A DNA stretch of 33,477 nt from an uncultured Eubacteriales bacterium (GCA_900317565.1 ONHI01000015.1:1-33477); one strand, 5' to 3'; numbered from the stretch's first letter, positions 18,200-26,340 are shown. Translations and numbers: made by a program. Notes: generated by a model not told the origin, from the sequence alone.

Positions 18200-19972
18200 A
18201 TGCGGATGCGAAAGTCCCTGGGAGGCTGGGTGCTGAGATACACGCTGGTCATCAACAGCGCGCTGCTCATCGTGCTCGGCGTCGTGCTGACGGGATTGTC
18301 CGGCAACACCCTCCAGGAGGAACTCGTCAGCGCCATGGACCGGGTGCTGACCCAGACCAACAGCGTCCTCGACACCTACCTGATCGACATGCGCTCCCGG
18401 CTGGTGAAGCTGGCCTCCCAGCGCAGCGTCATCGCCTGCCTGTCCGGGCCGCGCCCCAGCTACGCCGAATCGCTCCCCTATGAGCGGGACATGGACGACC
18501 GGCTCTCCGGCATCGACCTGTTCAACCCCATCGAGGACGTGCTCGTGCTGGGGGACAACGGCTATGTCTACAACCTGAACATGCGCAAGAACCTGCTGGC
18601 GGACTACGACTTCACCGCCTGCGACTGGTACCGGCAGGCCGTGCGCGTCGAAAACGGCATACACGTGCAGATGCTCGGGCTGCACGACCAGCTCTACTAC
18701 AACCCCATCACCGAGCCGAAGGCCCGGGAGCGGCAGTCCTTCTCCCTCTCCATGGCGGTCTCCCATCCGACCAGCTACAAGATCATCGGCGCGATCGTCT
18801 GCAACATGGACACCCAGAAGCTGGGACAGCTGTTGCAGCAGGGCAATTACGAAGAGGAGGGCTGCATCGCGCTGGTGAACCGGGAGGGCGTGGTCTGCGC
18901 CCAGAGCGAGGGCGAGGTGGGCGACGTCCTTCCGTTCACGCTGCCGACCGGCACCTCCGGGCACTTCACCGAGACGGTGGACGGAGAGACCTACCTGGTG
19001 TGCAACTGCGCCTCCGAATTCTCCGGCTGGCAATTGATGTTTTACATTCCCCTCTCCCGCATCCGAAGCCATGCCCGCCCCCTCTGGGGCGCCCTGGCCA
19101 CGGTCCTGCTGGTCTGCCTGGTGCTGAACACGGTGGCGGCGCTGCTGTACATGCGGTCCATCCGCAGGCCGGTGGCGCGCCTGACCCAGTCGCTTTCGCT
19201 GGTGGACGCGAACAACATCTCCCCCATCTCGGTGCGGGAGGAGTACGTGGAGCTGGCGCTGATCTCCCGGAAGTTCAACGAGCTGCTGGAGCACATCGAC
19301 GAGCTGATCCGCAAGGATTACCGCACCCGGATCGAGCTCAGCCAGTCCCAGCTGGCGGCGCTGCGGGGCCAGATCAACCCCCACTTCCTGTTCAACACCC
19401 TGCAGCTGCTGCAAACCGAGATCATCTACGGAAACGTGGAAAAATCCAACAGCATCATCATATCGCTGAGCCAGCTGCTGCGCTATTACATGACGAACAA
19501 CGAGGCCCGGGTGACCGTCGCCCGGGAGCTGGATTATCTGAAGAAATACCTGACGCTGTTTGAAGGCAAGTACGAGGGCCGCCTGAAGACCGAAATCCGC
19601 ATACAGCCCGACGCCGCCAGGCTGGCCGTGCCGAAGCTGCTGCTCCAGCCCATCGTGGAAAACTCCATCCGCCACGCGGTGGACATGAGCCCGGATTCGG
19701 TGACGATCTCCATCGAGGCCTCCGTCCGCGAGGGCACCCTGCTGCTCACGGTCATCGACGACGGCGGCGGCATTGCGCCGGAGCGGCTGGAGGCGGTGCA
19801 GCGGGAGCTGGAGAAGCCGGTGGACTGGCTCGACCACAACATCGGCCTGTCCAACGTCCACCAGCGCATCCGCACCTCCTACGGGCCGCAATACGGCCTG
19901 TCCATCGACAGTTACGACGGCAAGACCATTGTCACACTGTGCCTCCCGGCCGAAGAGGAGTTTTCATCATGA
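18200..19972 (+). CDS. YesM-type sensor histidine kinase
   Basis: The 590-residue membrane kinase senses an outside signal and phosphorylates the partner regulator. Layout: transmembrane helix about 15-35, an extracytoplasmic sensor domain of some 250 residues (dCache-like by layout), second helix about 295-317, HAMP linker (RSIRRPVARLTQSL), the His_kinase domain of the LytS/YesM family with QINPHFLFNTL (phospho-acceptor His395), and an ATPase domain with QPIVENSIRHAV and DDGGGI, then GLSNVHQRI. This kinase class is usually linked to sugar ABC importers in Bacillota, matching the divergent arabinose-type operon. Its stop overlaps the regulator start (ATGA). Confidence 0.94.
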   Translation: MRMRKSLGGWVLRYTLVINSALLIVLGVVLTGLSGNTLQEELVSAMDRVLTQTNSVLDTYLIDMRSRLVKLASQRSVIACLSGPRPSYAESLPYERDMDDRLSGIDLFNPIEDVLVLGDNGYVYNLNMRKNLLADYDFTACDWYRQAVRVENGIHVQMLGLHDQLYYNPITEPKARERQSFSLSMAVSHPTSYKIIGAIVCNMDTQKLGQLLQQGNYEEEGCIALVNREGVVCAQSEGEVGDVLPFTLPTGTSGHFTETVDGETYLVCNCASEFSGWQLMFYIPLSRIRSHARPLWGALATVLLVCLVLNTVAALLYMRSIRRPVARLTQSLSLVDANNISPISVREEYVELALISRKFNELLEHIDELIRKDYRTRIELSQSQLAALRGQINPHFLFNTLQLLQTEIIYGNVEKSNSIIISLSQLLRYYMTNNEARVTVARELDYLKKYLTLFEGKYEGRLKTEIRIQPDAARLAVPKLLLQPIVENSIRHAVDMSPDSVTISIEASVREGTLLLTVIDDGGGIAPERLEAVQRELEKPVDWLDHNIGLSNVHQRIRTSYGPQYGLSIDSYDGKTIVTLCLPAEEEFSS

Positions 19973-20775
19973 AGCTGCTGATTGTGGACGACCAGCATTC
20001 CGTATACCTCTACCTCCAGAAGGTGCTGGACCTGCCCGCGCTGGGCTTTGAGGAGGTCCGCTACGCCGAAAACGGCCTTCACGCCCTGGACATGATCGCC
20101 GAATCCCCGCCGGACATCATGCTCATGGACATCCAGATGCCGTTCATGAACGGCCTGGAGCTGTTGGCGGCGCTGCGGGACAGGGGCATTGCCCAGCCGG
20201 AGACCATCGTGCTGTCGGCCTATGACGAGTTCACCTATGCCCAAAAGTGCATCGACTTCGGCGTGCGGGGCTATGTGCTCAAGCCCATCGATCCCAGTGA
20301 GATCACCGGCCTGCTGCGGGAGACGCGGGATCGCCTCACGGCTGCGCGCAGGGAGGCCCTGCTGTCCGCGGCGATCCGGGATGCGCGTGCCAACGCCCAG
20401 CTCAGCCGGGAGGGCGGTACGGACGCCCAGGCCGTCGGACGCATCCGGGCCTATGTGGACGCCCACATCGGCGCGGACCTGTCCCTCAACGCCATGGCGC
20501 GGCAGTTCTTCGTCAGCCGTTACCAGATCAGCCGCCTGTTCAAGCAGCTGTATGGGCTGAATTACCAGGACTACGTCCTCTCCGTGCGGATGAAAACCGC
20601 CGCCGAGATGCTGGCCGATACCGACGCGCGGCTGTACGAGATCGCGATCGCCGTCGGCTTTGACGAGCCCAGCTATTTCAGCAATGTCTTCAAGCGGTAT
20701 TTTGGCATGAGCCCCAAGGAGTACAGAAAGAGCAAGGCGCAACAGGAACGCCGCGGGAGGGATGAAGCGCCATGA
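19969..20775 (+). CDS. Response regulator with AraC-type DNA-binding domain
   Basis: The 268-residue cytoplasmic regulator has a receiver domain with the acidic pair D7/D8, phospho-acceptor D54 (MLMDIQMP), S83 and K105, then a two-helix-turn-helix AraC domain over about the last 100 residues, ending in GFDEPSYFSNVFKRYFGMSPKEYR, the AraC family signature. It is the partner of the YesM-type kinase by ATGA overlap. The likely target is the divergent sugar ABC/GH51 operon, whose promoter lacks a -35 box. The start is taken at 19969, the overlapping ATG. Confidence 0.94.
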   Translation: MKLLIVDDQHSVYLYLQKVLDLPALGFEEVRYAENGLHALDMIAESPPDIMLMDIQMPFMNGLELLAALRDRGIAQPETIVLSAYDEFTYAQKCIDFGVRGYVLKPIDPSEITGLLRETRDRLTAARREALLSAAIRDARANAQLSREGGTDAQAVGRIRAYVDAHIGADLSLNAMARQFFVSRYQISRLFKQLYGLNYQDYVLSVRMKTAAEMLADTDARLYEIAIAVGFDEPSYFSNVFKRYFGMSPKEYRKSKAQQERRGRDEAP

Positions 20776-21665
20776 CACGGGAACGACTGTTTTTCCTCGA
20801 CACCGATATCGGCCCGGACTGCGACGACGCGGCCGCGCTGGCCATACTGCTGCACCTGTGCAAAAGTGGCGCGGGCCGGGTGATCGGCATCACCCACTGC
20901 ACCGGAAGCCTGTACGGCCTGGCCGCCATCGACGCGATCTGCCGCCGCTTCCGGGTCAGCGTGCCCACGGGCACCTGCAACGTTCGCGGCTTCCTGTCGG
21001 AGGGGCCTGCCCTGCGGTACACCCCCGTCATCGCCGCCCGGTGCGCGCACGGCTTCCCGCCCGACGGGCCCCAGCCGGATTGCGTGGACGCGCTCAAACA
21101 GGCGCTGTCCGGCGTCCCCGACGGCAGCGTCACGATGATCGCCATCGGGCCGATGATCAACCTGGCCCGCTACCTGCGGGAGGAGCCGGCCCTGATGCGG
21201 GCAAAGATCGGCCGCATCGTGTGCATGGCCGGCGCGTTTGAAGCGGACGCGGCCTTCACGGAGTGGAACGTCGAGATGGACATCCCCTCCGCCCGGTACG
21301 TCGCCGGGCACTGGAAAGGGCCCCTCGACTTCTGTCCGTTCGAGGCGCTGGCCGACGTGCTGACCGGGGCCTGCCTGGCCAAACGCCCGGAGCACCCGGT
21401 CGCCATCGCCTATCGGGAGTATACCGACGGCGCGATGCTCCGCCCCTCCTGGGATCTGGGCACGGTGGCCGCGGCGGTGAACGGGCCCGAGGCCCCCTTC
21501 GAATGGAGCGCGCCGGGCACGATCGCCATCGACGCGCGGGGCAGGACGACCTTCACGGCCCATCCCGACGGCAGGCACCGCTATCTGAGGCGTGCCGGAA
21601 GTGCCGGGGATGGCGCCAGGCACATCGAGGCGCTGCTCGAGCGCGCGATAAACGATCAACCATGA
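20772..21665 (+). CDS. IU-type nucleoside hydrolase family protein
   Basis: Members of this family split the N-glycosidic bond of ribonucleosides, giving ribose and a base. The 297-residue protein starts with DTDIGPDCDDAAAL (residues 10-23), a longer variant of the DTDPGxDD calcium-binding motif; further family features are VTMIAIGPMINLA (near 119) and NVEMDIPSA (near 170). The ATG overlaps the regulator stop (ATGA), so it is made with the two-component system, which is unusual for a salvage enzyme. It might act on another pentofuranoside linked to the sugar system, but this is speculation. The last four residues (NDQP) are coded within the terminator stem. Confidence 0.85.
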   Translation: MTRERLFFLDTDIGPDCDDAAALAILLHLCKSGAGRVIGITHCTGSLYGLAAIDAICRRFRVSVPTGTCNVRGFLSEGPALRYTPVIAARCAHGFPPDGPQPDCVDALKQALSGVPDGSVTMIAIGPMINLARYLREEPALMRAKIGRIVCMAGAFEADAAFTEWNVEMDIPSARYVAGHWKGPLDFCPFEALADVLTGACLAKRPEHPVAIAYREYTDGAMLRPSWDLGTVAAAVNGPEAPFEWSAPGTIAIDARGRTTFTAHPDGRHRYLRRAGSAGDGARHIEALLERAINDQP

Positions 21666-21699
21666 TGCCAAATCGCATCATGGTTGATCGTCGCTTTTT
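21652..21699. terminator. Bidirectional terminator overlapping both gene ends
   Basis: A perfect 17-bp stem (21652-21668 with 21675-21691), 6-base loop, with five T at 21695-21699 for the plus strand and a weaker GTTTATCG for the minus strand. The stop codons of both convergent genes lie inside the palindrome. Confidence 0.9.
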
Positions 21700-22292
21700 C
21701 TCATCACCGCCACGGCGCAGGGGATGCGCCCCTCGGCCAGCCGTATGGACACGTCCCGATAGCCCGCGTCCAGGAAGAATTGCCGGTAGCTCTCCACCGT
21801 GAACTGCCGCTTGAAGTCCGCCCCGGCCTTGCCCACGGCGGTGGCGAAGCCGCTGGTGTTCCCCTTCCCGTCCCGGTTCATGTAGGTCGGTATGATCAGC
21901 CGGCCACCCGGCCTGCACACGCGGTCCAGCTCGCGGAGCGCCTTCATCGGCTCGTCCAGCAGGTGGATCACGTTCCCGGCCACGACGGCGTCGAAGCAGT
22001 CGTCCGGATAGCCGAGCGCCGTGATGTCCGCCTGAGCAAAGGTGATGTTGTCGAAAGCGGCGCAGTTCTTCCGCGCCCGCGCCAGCATCTTCGGCGCGAA
22101 ATCCGTGGCGGTCAGGCTGGCGCATCTTTGCGCGATGACTTCAGTGAGCAGCCCGGTCCCGCAGGCGCACTCCAGCGCGCGGTCGCCGGGCTCTATCATT
22201 TCCGATACGATCCTCCTCAGCGCCACGTGCGTTCGCCGGTTGACGACATTGACGAACAGATCGTAGACCCCGGCCACGCTGTCCCAGAACAT
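21678..22292 (-). CDS. Class I SAM-dependent methyltransferase
   Basis: The 204-residue protein has the Rossmann-type SAM-binding order: ALECACGTGLLTEVIA (motif I, about 39-54), TATDFAPKMLARA (acidic loop), QADITALGYPDDCFDAVVAGNVIHLLDEP (motifs II-III) and CRPGGRLIIPTYM. It resembles small UbiE/YrrT-like enzymes; the methyl acceptor is unknown. GGGGAGG precedes the ATG. It is the last gene of a seven-gene minus-strand operon containing two other methyltransferases, 21 bases after the previous gene. The C-terminus DDQP is coded in the shared terminator palindrome. Confidence 0.85.
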   Translation of the reverse strand: MFWDSVAGVYDLFVNVVNRRTHVALRRIVSEMIEPGDRALECACGTGLLTEVIAQRCASLTATDFAPKMLARARKNCAAFDNITFAQADITALGYPDDCFDAVVAGNVIHLLDEPMKALRELDRVCRPGGRLIIPTYMNRDGKGNTSGFATAVGKAGADFKRQFTVESYRQFFLDAGYRDVSIRLAEGRIPCAVAVMRKSDDQP

Positions 22293-22313
22293 CGGCCTTC
22301 CTCCCCGCGCAGC

Positions 22314-23093
22314 TTATTTGATTCCCGTCAGCAGCGCTGAACCGCTCAGCGCCATCCAGCCCGCCTCGAACTTCGTCATGTACTTCCCGTCGGTGGTGTC
22401 GATCAGCTCGACCTTCTGATAGCCCATGTCCTTGAGCTGCCTGACAAACGCCTGCATGTCGCCGTACTTCGATTTGGAGAAGATGTCGTGCAGCGCGAAG
22501 GTGCCGCCCTTTTTCAGCGTCCGCAGCGTCTCCAGCAGGTACTGCTGCCTCTTGCCGGGGATGTTGTGGTACACGTAGTTGCTCACCACGGCATCGAAGG
22601 TCTCGTCCGGGAAATCGAGGTGCGTGGCGTCGCCCTGCTGGAAGCGGGTGTTCGTCGCGCCCTCGGCCTTGGCGTTGTTCTCGCAGAGCTTCTTGTTGAA
22701 GGAGGCGTATTCCTTGCCCCAGCGGTCGATGCCCACGACCTGGGCCCGGGGGTTGCGCCTGGCCACGGCGATGGCCAGCGCGCCGCTGCCGCAGCCCACG
22801 TCCAGGCACTTGACCCCGGCGGGCAGCTTCACGTGCGCCGCCGTGCCCTCGATGATCTGACGTGACATCTGCCGCTTGCCGTCATAGCTGAAGGCGCGAT
22901 GCATCAGCACCGCCCAGACGGTCAGCCCGCAGAAGATCACCGCCGCCGCCGCGAAGGCGATGACCAGCGCGGTCTTCAGCGTGCCCTTCAGCAGCAGGGC
23001 CAGTATGATCGCCACAATGCCGCAGCCAATCGTCCCACCGAGAAAAGAATATATCATGCCCTTGGGCATCCAGTTTTTATAATCAGGTCTCAT
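22314..23093 (-). CDS. Membrane-anchored SAM-dependent methyltransferase
   Basis: The 259-residue protein has two N-terminal membrane helices (about 13-36 and 42-64), then a cytoplasmic methyltransferase domain with CLDVGCGSGALAIAVA (near 95-110), VGIDRW, QGDATHLDFPDETFDAVVSNYVYHNI and LKKGGTFALHDIF. The helical anchor suggests a lipid or membrane-bound acceptor, or simply anchoring of a pathway; the substrate is not known. Its ATG overlaps the stop of the metallo-beta-lactamase-fold gene (ATGA), a sign of coupled translation. Confidence 0.85.
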   Translation of the reverse strand: MRPDYKNWMPKGMIYSFLGGTIGCGIVAIILALLLKGTLKTALVIAFAAAAVIFCGLTVWAVLMHRAFSYDGKRQMSRQIIEGTAAHVKLPAGVKCLDVGCGSGALAIAVARRNPRAQVVGIDRWGKEYASFNKKLCENNAKAEGATNTRFQQGDATHLDFPDETFDAVVSNYVYHNIPGKRQQYLLETLRTLKKGGTFALHDIFSKSKYGDMQAFVRQLKDMGYQKVELIDTTDGKYMTKFEAGWMALSGSALLTGIK

Positions 23094-23959
23094 AATACAG
23101 CCTCCTTCTTCTTCAGCGGCAGCTTCCTCGCCCTTTCTTCCGTGTCATCGTCCTCCACATAGCCGTCGTAGGGTGCCTCCGGGTCGGCGTATTTCTTCGT
23201 GAAGGGCTTGCAGATCTCCGTCCGGTGCGCAAAGGCGAAGTCCAGATCATCGCTCCAGCCGGTGTGGCCGGTGATCACCGCGATGCGCCGCTTCCGGGCA
23301 CGCAGGTTCGCCTCCAGCTTTTCAAGGGACCGCACGGCCAGCCGGTTGTCCTCCGCCAGGGTGCTGATGAAGCTGTAGCCGCCGTCCGCGCCGAACCAGA
23401 TCGTGTCGCCGGTAAACAGGTATTCGTCGTCGATCAGATAGACCATGTGGCCCCAGGTGTGCCCCGGCACCAGCAGGCATTCGACCTTGATGCCGTCGAC
23501 GGTGAACACGTCGCCGTCCTTCAGCAGCATCTTCCTGTTCTCCATCTTCACCATGGGCAGCCTGTACAGCCCGTGGATCACCCTCCGCCGCTTCTCCCCC
23601 GTCAGGTATCGATTCTCGATCTCGCCGATGTAGACGGTGGCGTCCTTGAACAGCCGCTCGCTGTCCGGCTCCAGCGCGCCCACGTGGTCGGTGTCCTGAT
23701 GGGTGATCAGTATGTGTCTGATCGTCGCCGGGTCGATGTCCAGCCAGCCCATCTTCTCCTTCAGCCGCGCGTAGTTGTAGCCCGCGTCGATCATGATCGT
23801 CGCGCCGTTCTTCGTGTAGAAGAATATATTCGCCACCCACTCCCGCACGCAGGCGACGCGCGCGTCGATGCGCCCGGTATTCAGGGGCTTGAAGATCGCC
23901 CTGCCGCGAAACATCGCGCTCATGGATCGCTTTTGATTGTCAGAATCCCTTCTGGCCAT
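23090..23959 (-). CDS. Metallo-beta-lactamase-fold hydrolase
   Basis: The 289-residue protein carries the metal-binding motif THQDTDHVG (His87, Asp89, Asp91, His92; the second His of the usual HxHxDH is Asp, a known variant), VPGHTWGH (His167, His171), the FTGDT aspartate (185) and a late ITGHTGW His. These give a plausible two-metal site; such proteins hydrolyse lactones, thioesters, phosphodiesters or beta-lactams. No signal peptide. The C-terminal 40 residues are charged (EDDDTEERARKLPLKKK). Good GGAGG site before the ATG at 23959. The reaction within the operon is unknown. Confidence 0.85.
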   Translation of the reverse strand: MARRDSDNQKRSMSAMFRGRAIFKPLNTGRIDARVACVREWVANIFFYTKNGATIMIDAGYNYARLKEKMGWLDIDPATIRHILITHQDTDHVGALEPDSERLFKDATVYIGEIENRYLTGEKRRRVIHGLYRLPMVKMENRKMLLKDGDVFTVDGIKVECLLVPGHTWGHMVYLIDDEYLFTGDTIWFGADGGYSFISTLAEDNRLAVRSLEKLEANLRARKRRIAVITGHTGWSDDLDFAFAHRTEICKPFTKKYADPEAPYDGYVEDDDTEERARKLPLKKKEAVL

Positions 23960-24011
23960 GATATCGCCTCCTCAGTTGATCCCATCGGAATGACAGAACA
24001 TGGGGTCCGCG

Positions 24012-24725
24012 TCACTTCTTCACGCTGACCCACAGGCCGTTGTCCCGCTTCACCAGCTCGTACCGTCCGGCGATGGGATTCCGGTCCCCCACGATGCAGT
24101 AGTCGCACAGGCTGCCGGTGCAGCAGGTCCCCTCCCGGATCAGCGTCGCATGCAGCTTCTGCATGGCCAGGTGATCGCAGTTGCACATCACGGGCAGCAC
24201 GTCCTCCATGTGGTGGCGCTTGGCGAATTCCGCGTTCGGGCACTGGGTGAAGCCGTAGCGCACGACGCCGTTCTGCCTGTCGTAGGCATAGCCCTGCATC
24301 CGGAAGGACCCCGGGAACGCCTTGATCTCGCGGTCGCGCTGATCGGCGGTCTTTTTGAACACCAGGTTCGCGATGCGGTTGTCCAGCCTGCGGTTCAGGT
24401 CAAACACCCGGCCCAGCACCTCGAACCCGCTCATGAAGCATTCAAAGACATCCTGCTGGACGTCCTCCAGCGGCGGCTTGTCCGGGATCACGGCATACCA
24501 GGCGAAGATCAGTATGGGGTCGTAGATGCTGATCTTCATCTTCACGCCGGCCATGGGCGGCTCGTCCTCCAGGAACGCGCAGTATTGCAGCTGTATCTTC
24601 TCCCACAGCTGTGCCGCCGTGGGCTCGTCGTAATAGCGCCGCAGCAGCGTCTGAACGCACTTCTTCGCGTTCTTCGTGTAGATCGCGTGCTTCGAGCGAT
24701 CGAGGGGCAGGTCCTTTTCTCTCAT
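24012..24725 (-). CDS. L-2-amino-thiazoline-4-carboxylic acid hydrolase family protein
   Basis: The 237-residue protein matches the ATC_hydrolase-like family by the C-terminal block QCPNAEFAKRHHMEDVLPVM, then CNCDHLAM and TCCTGSLCDYCIVGD. The founding enzyme opens the thiazoline ring in Pseudomonas L-cysteine production, but most family members in Clostridia have no tested role. The dense, regularly placed Cys residues (QC, MCNC, TCC, LCDYC) look like a metal or Fe-S site. No signal peptide or helix is seen. AAGGAG lies 9 bases before the ATG. It lies 52 bases upstream of the MBL-fold gene. The family call is fairly safe; the reaction is not. Confidence 0.75.
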   Translation of the reverse strand: MREKDLPLDRSKHAIYTKNAKKCVQTLLRRYYDEPTAAQLWEKIQLQYCAFLEDEPPMAGVKMKISIYDPILIFAWYAVIPDKPPLEDVQQDVFECFMSGFEVLGRVFDLNRRLDNRIANLVFKKTADQRDREIKAFPGSFRMQGYAYDRQNGVVRYGFTQCPNAEFAKRHHMEDVLPVMCNCDHLAMQKLHATLIREGTCCTGSLCDYCIVGDRNPIAGRYELVKRDNGLWVSVKK

Positions 24726-24740
24726 GATACAGGGCTCCTT

Positions 24741-25217
24741 TCAGATGAGCGCCACGATCCCCGCGACGACGGCGGCGCCGGCGACCCAGATGGCCGTGAG
24801 GATGCTCCGCTTTTTCAGCACCTGCGGCCAGGTCTGCACGAAGGGAATGTCCTCCGTGCCCGGAATGACCCAGAAGGCGCTGTGGCCGACCCACAGCCGG
24901 TCGATGACGATGCCGTCATACCAGTTCATCACTTCCAGAAACAGCAGCGCCTGCCAGTACGCCGCCCGGAAGGCGCGAATCCCGTTCCAGGCGCGAATGA
25001 TCAGCACCAGCGCCGCCGCCATGACCCCAAAGAAGGCGATCATGAAGCGCTTTCGCCTGCGGGCGACCGTCGCCGGGTCCGTCAATCCCAGCGCGTAGAC
25101 CCTTTCCTGCACGGGCCTGGGATAGAAGAACAGGCCGTTCAGCGCGTCGTTCCCCACGCCCAGCTTTACCATCAGCGTGAACAGGGCGCAGTACAGCGCC
25201 AATTGCAGGGCGATCAT
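24741..25217 (-). CDS. Membrane protein of unknown function
   Basis: The 158-residue protein has about three to four hydrophobic segments: near 1-18, 60-77, 88-98 and a C-terminal helix (about 138-158), with a basic loop (ARRRKRF) after the LGLTDP turn. No family was recognised. The start at 25217 is the ATG overlapping the stop of the upstream methyltransferase (ATGA). It lies in the middle of the methyltransferase/MBL operon and may be a membrane partner or substrate-handling component; this is position-based only. Confidence 0.7.
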   Translation of the reverse strand: MIALQLALYCALFTLMVKLGVGNDALNGLFFYPRPVQERVYALGLTDPATVARRRKRFMIAFFGVMAAALVLIIRAWNGIRAFRAAYWQALLFLEVMNWYDGIVIDRLWVGHSAFWVIPGTEDIPFVQTWPQVLKKRSILTAIWVAGAAVVAGIVALI

Positions 25218-25906
25218 AGCGCCGCCTTCCTGCACCGGAAGCAGGCGATGCCCTCGTAGCGGGTCACCTCCACCTCCGCGTACAGCTCCGACAGCCGCGC
25301 CTTGAGGCTGTCCTCGGTCTCGTAGGGCGGCGTGAAGAATCCCTTGGGCTGGTAGAGATGCTTGATGAACCAGTCCGTGCGCGCGCAGCCGCCCTGGATG
25401 TAAAAGCAGCCGCAGAAGGTGCCGCCGGGCTTCAACACCCGATAGGTCTCGCGGTAAGCCGCCTCCTTGTCCGGGAAGGCGTGGAAGCCGTTCAGGGACA
25501 GCACGGCGTCGAAGCGCCCGTCCTCAAAGGGCAGCGCGCCCACATCCCCCTGGACGAAGCGGACGTTTTTGATCCCCATGCGCTCCGCCCGCGCCCGGGC
25601 CGCCCCCATCATGTCGGGCGAATAGTCCAGGCAGGTGACGTCCGCGCCGGGAAGATCCCGATAGACCGGCATGGTCAGCACGCCGGTGCCCACCGGCACC
25701 TCCAGCAGCTTGCCGGCAAATCCCTCCGGCACGCCGGACAGCGCCCGCTCCAGATAGGCATAGTTTTTCTCGCCGTCCATGTTCCACACGATCCGGCATA
25801 TCGCCTTCCCCAAAGCGGTGGAATAGGTTATCATGCCGTCGTAGAAGCTGGCGTGGTCTCCGGTCTGCCTGTAGGCGTTCCTGATTTCCGTGCGCCTGTC
25901 GCTCAT
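25214..25906 (-). CDS. Class I SAM-dependent methyltransferase (UbiE-like)
   Basis: The 230-residue protein has LLEVPVGTGVLTMPVY (motif I, about 67-82), TCLDYSPDMMGAARARAE (motif II region), QGDVGALPFEDGRFDAVLSLNGFHAFPD and RVLKPGGTFCGCFYIQGG (motif VI). This set is that of the UbiE/COQ5-like group, which methylates quinones, lipids and varied small molecules; the substrate here cannot be told. C-terminal CFRC is notable but unexplained. It follows a 64-residue membrane-protein gene by 15 bases and overlaps the next gene. Confidence 0.85.
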   Translation of the reverse strand: MSDRRTEIRNAYRQTGDHASFYDGMITYSTALGKAICRIVWNMDGEKNYAYLERALSGVPEGFAGKLLEVPVGTGVLTMPVYRDLPGADVTCLDYSPDMMGAARARAERMGIKNVRFVQGDVGALPFEDGRFDAVLSLNGFHAFPDKEAAYRETYRVLKPGGTFCGCFYIQGGCARTDWFIKHLYQPKGFFTPPYETEDSLKARLSELYAEVEVTRYEGIACFRCRKAAL

Positions 25907-25921
25907 GGTCTCTCTCCTCCC

Positions 25922-26116
25922 TCAGTGGATCACGGTCACCAGCCATCCCACCAGAAGGGCGGGAATCAGCGCAAATATGGTGCCGGGAAACAGCATTCCC
26001 CTGGCGTGGAACCACTTCTGATGACAGGCCGCGTCCATGTGCTCCGTGCCCTCCAGCCGGAACATCGGGATGGCCGCAAAGGCCCCCATTCCGATCAGAA
26101 TGACCCCGATATTCAC
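25922..26116 (-). CDS. Small two-helix membrane protein
   Basis: The 64-residue product has a hydrophobic start (about 2-18) and end (about 42-62) with a charged, His/Cys-containing centre (GTEHMDAACHQKWFHARG). No family was recognised. It has only a weak AAGGG ribosome binding site but is the first frame after the operon promoter, just upstream of the UbiE-like methyltransferase and in the same orientation, and its hydrophobic profile is credible. Confidence 0.55.
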   Translation of the reverse strand: MNIGVILIGMGAFAAIPMFRLEGTEHMDAACHQKWFHARGMLFPGTIFALIPALLVGWLVTVIH

Positions 26117-26280
26117 GTCCCTTCGCCTTCTTGTCCTTCAGAGCAGCCCACAGACCCACGCGTGAGCGCCGTCCCGGCTTATGTTAGAAAATACTAACCA
26201 GTGCCCATCATAAAGCCCATCCCGCAGCCGTCCGTCGTCGGCCCCTGTGCATGATGGGCGATCATGGAGTTAGTTCACGT
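26117..26280 (-). promoter_or_regulatory. Structured 5' leader of the methyltransferase/MBL operon
   Basis: Between the predicted start site and the first gene lie about 160 bases without a gene. They hold an inverted repeat GTTAG-N6-CTAAC (26183-26198), and a 9-bp inverted repeat (26203-26211 with 26251-26259) enclosing 39 bases. No known riboswitch was recognised and there is no T-run terminator. Confidence 0.4.
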
Positions 26281-26285
26281 TTACT

Positions 26286-26314
26286 ATTATAGCGCATGCG
26301 CGCCTGCTTGGCAA
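26286..26314 (-). promoter_or_regulatory. Promoter of the methyltransferase/MBL operon
   Basis: On the minus strand TTGCCA (26314-26309), 17 bp, TATAAT (26291-26286). A GTTAGT half-site at 26269-26274 lies just after the predicted transcript start. Confidence 0.7.
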
Positions 26315-26340
26315 GATGGTGACGATGATTGTTAACATAC

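Noticed and set aside
23680-23710. Inactive metallo-beta-lactamase site because the second His of HxHxDH is Asp
   Set aside because: The HxDxDH form is a known active variant and the other metal ligands are all in place.
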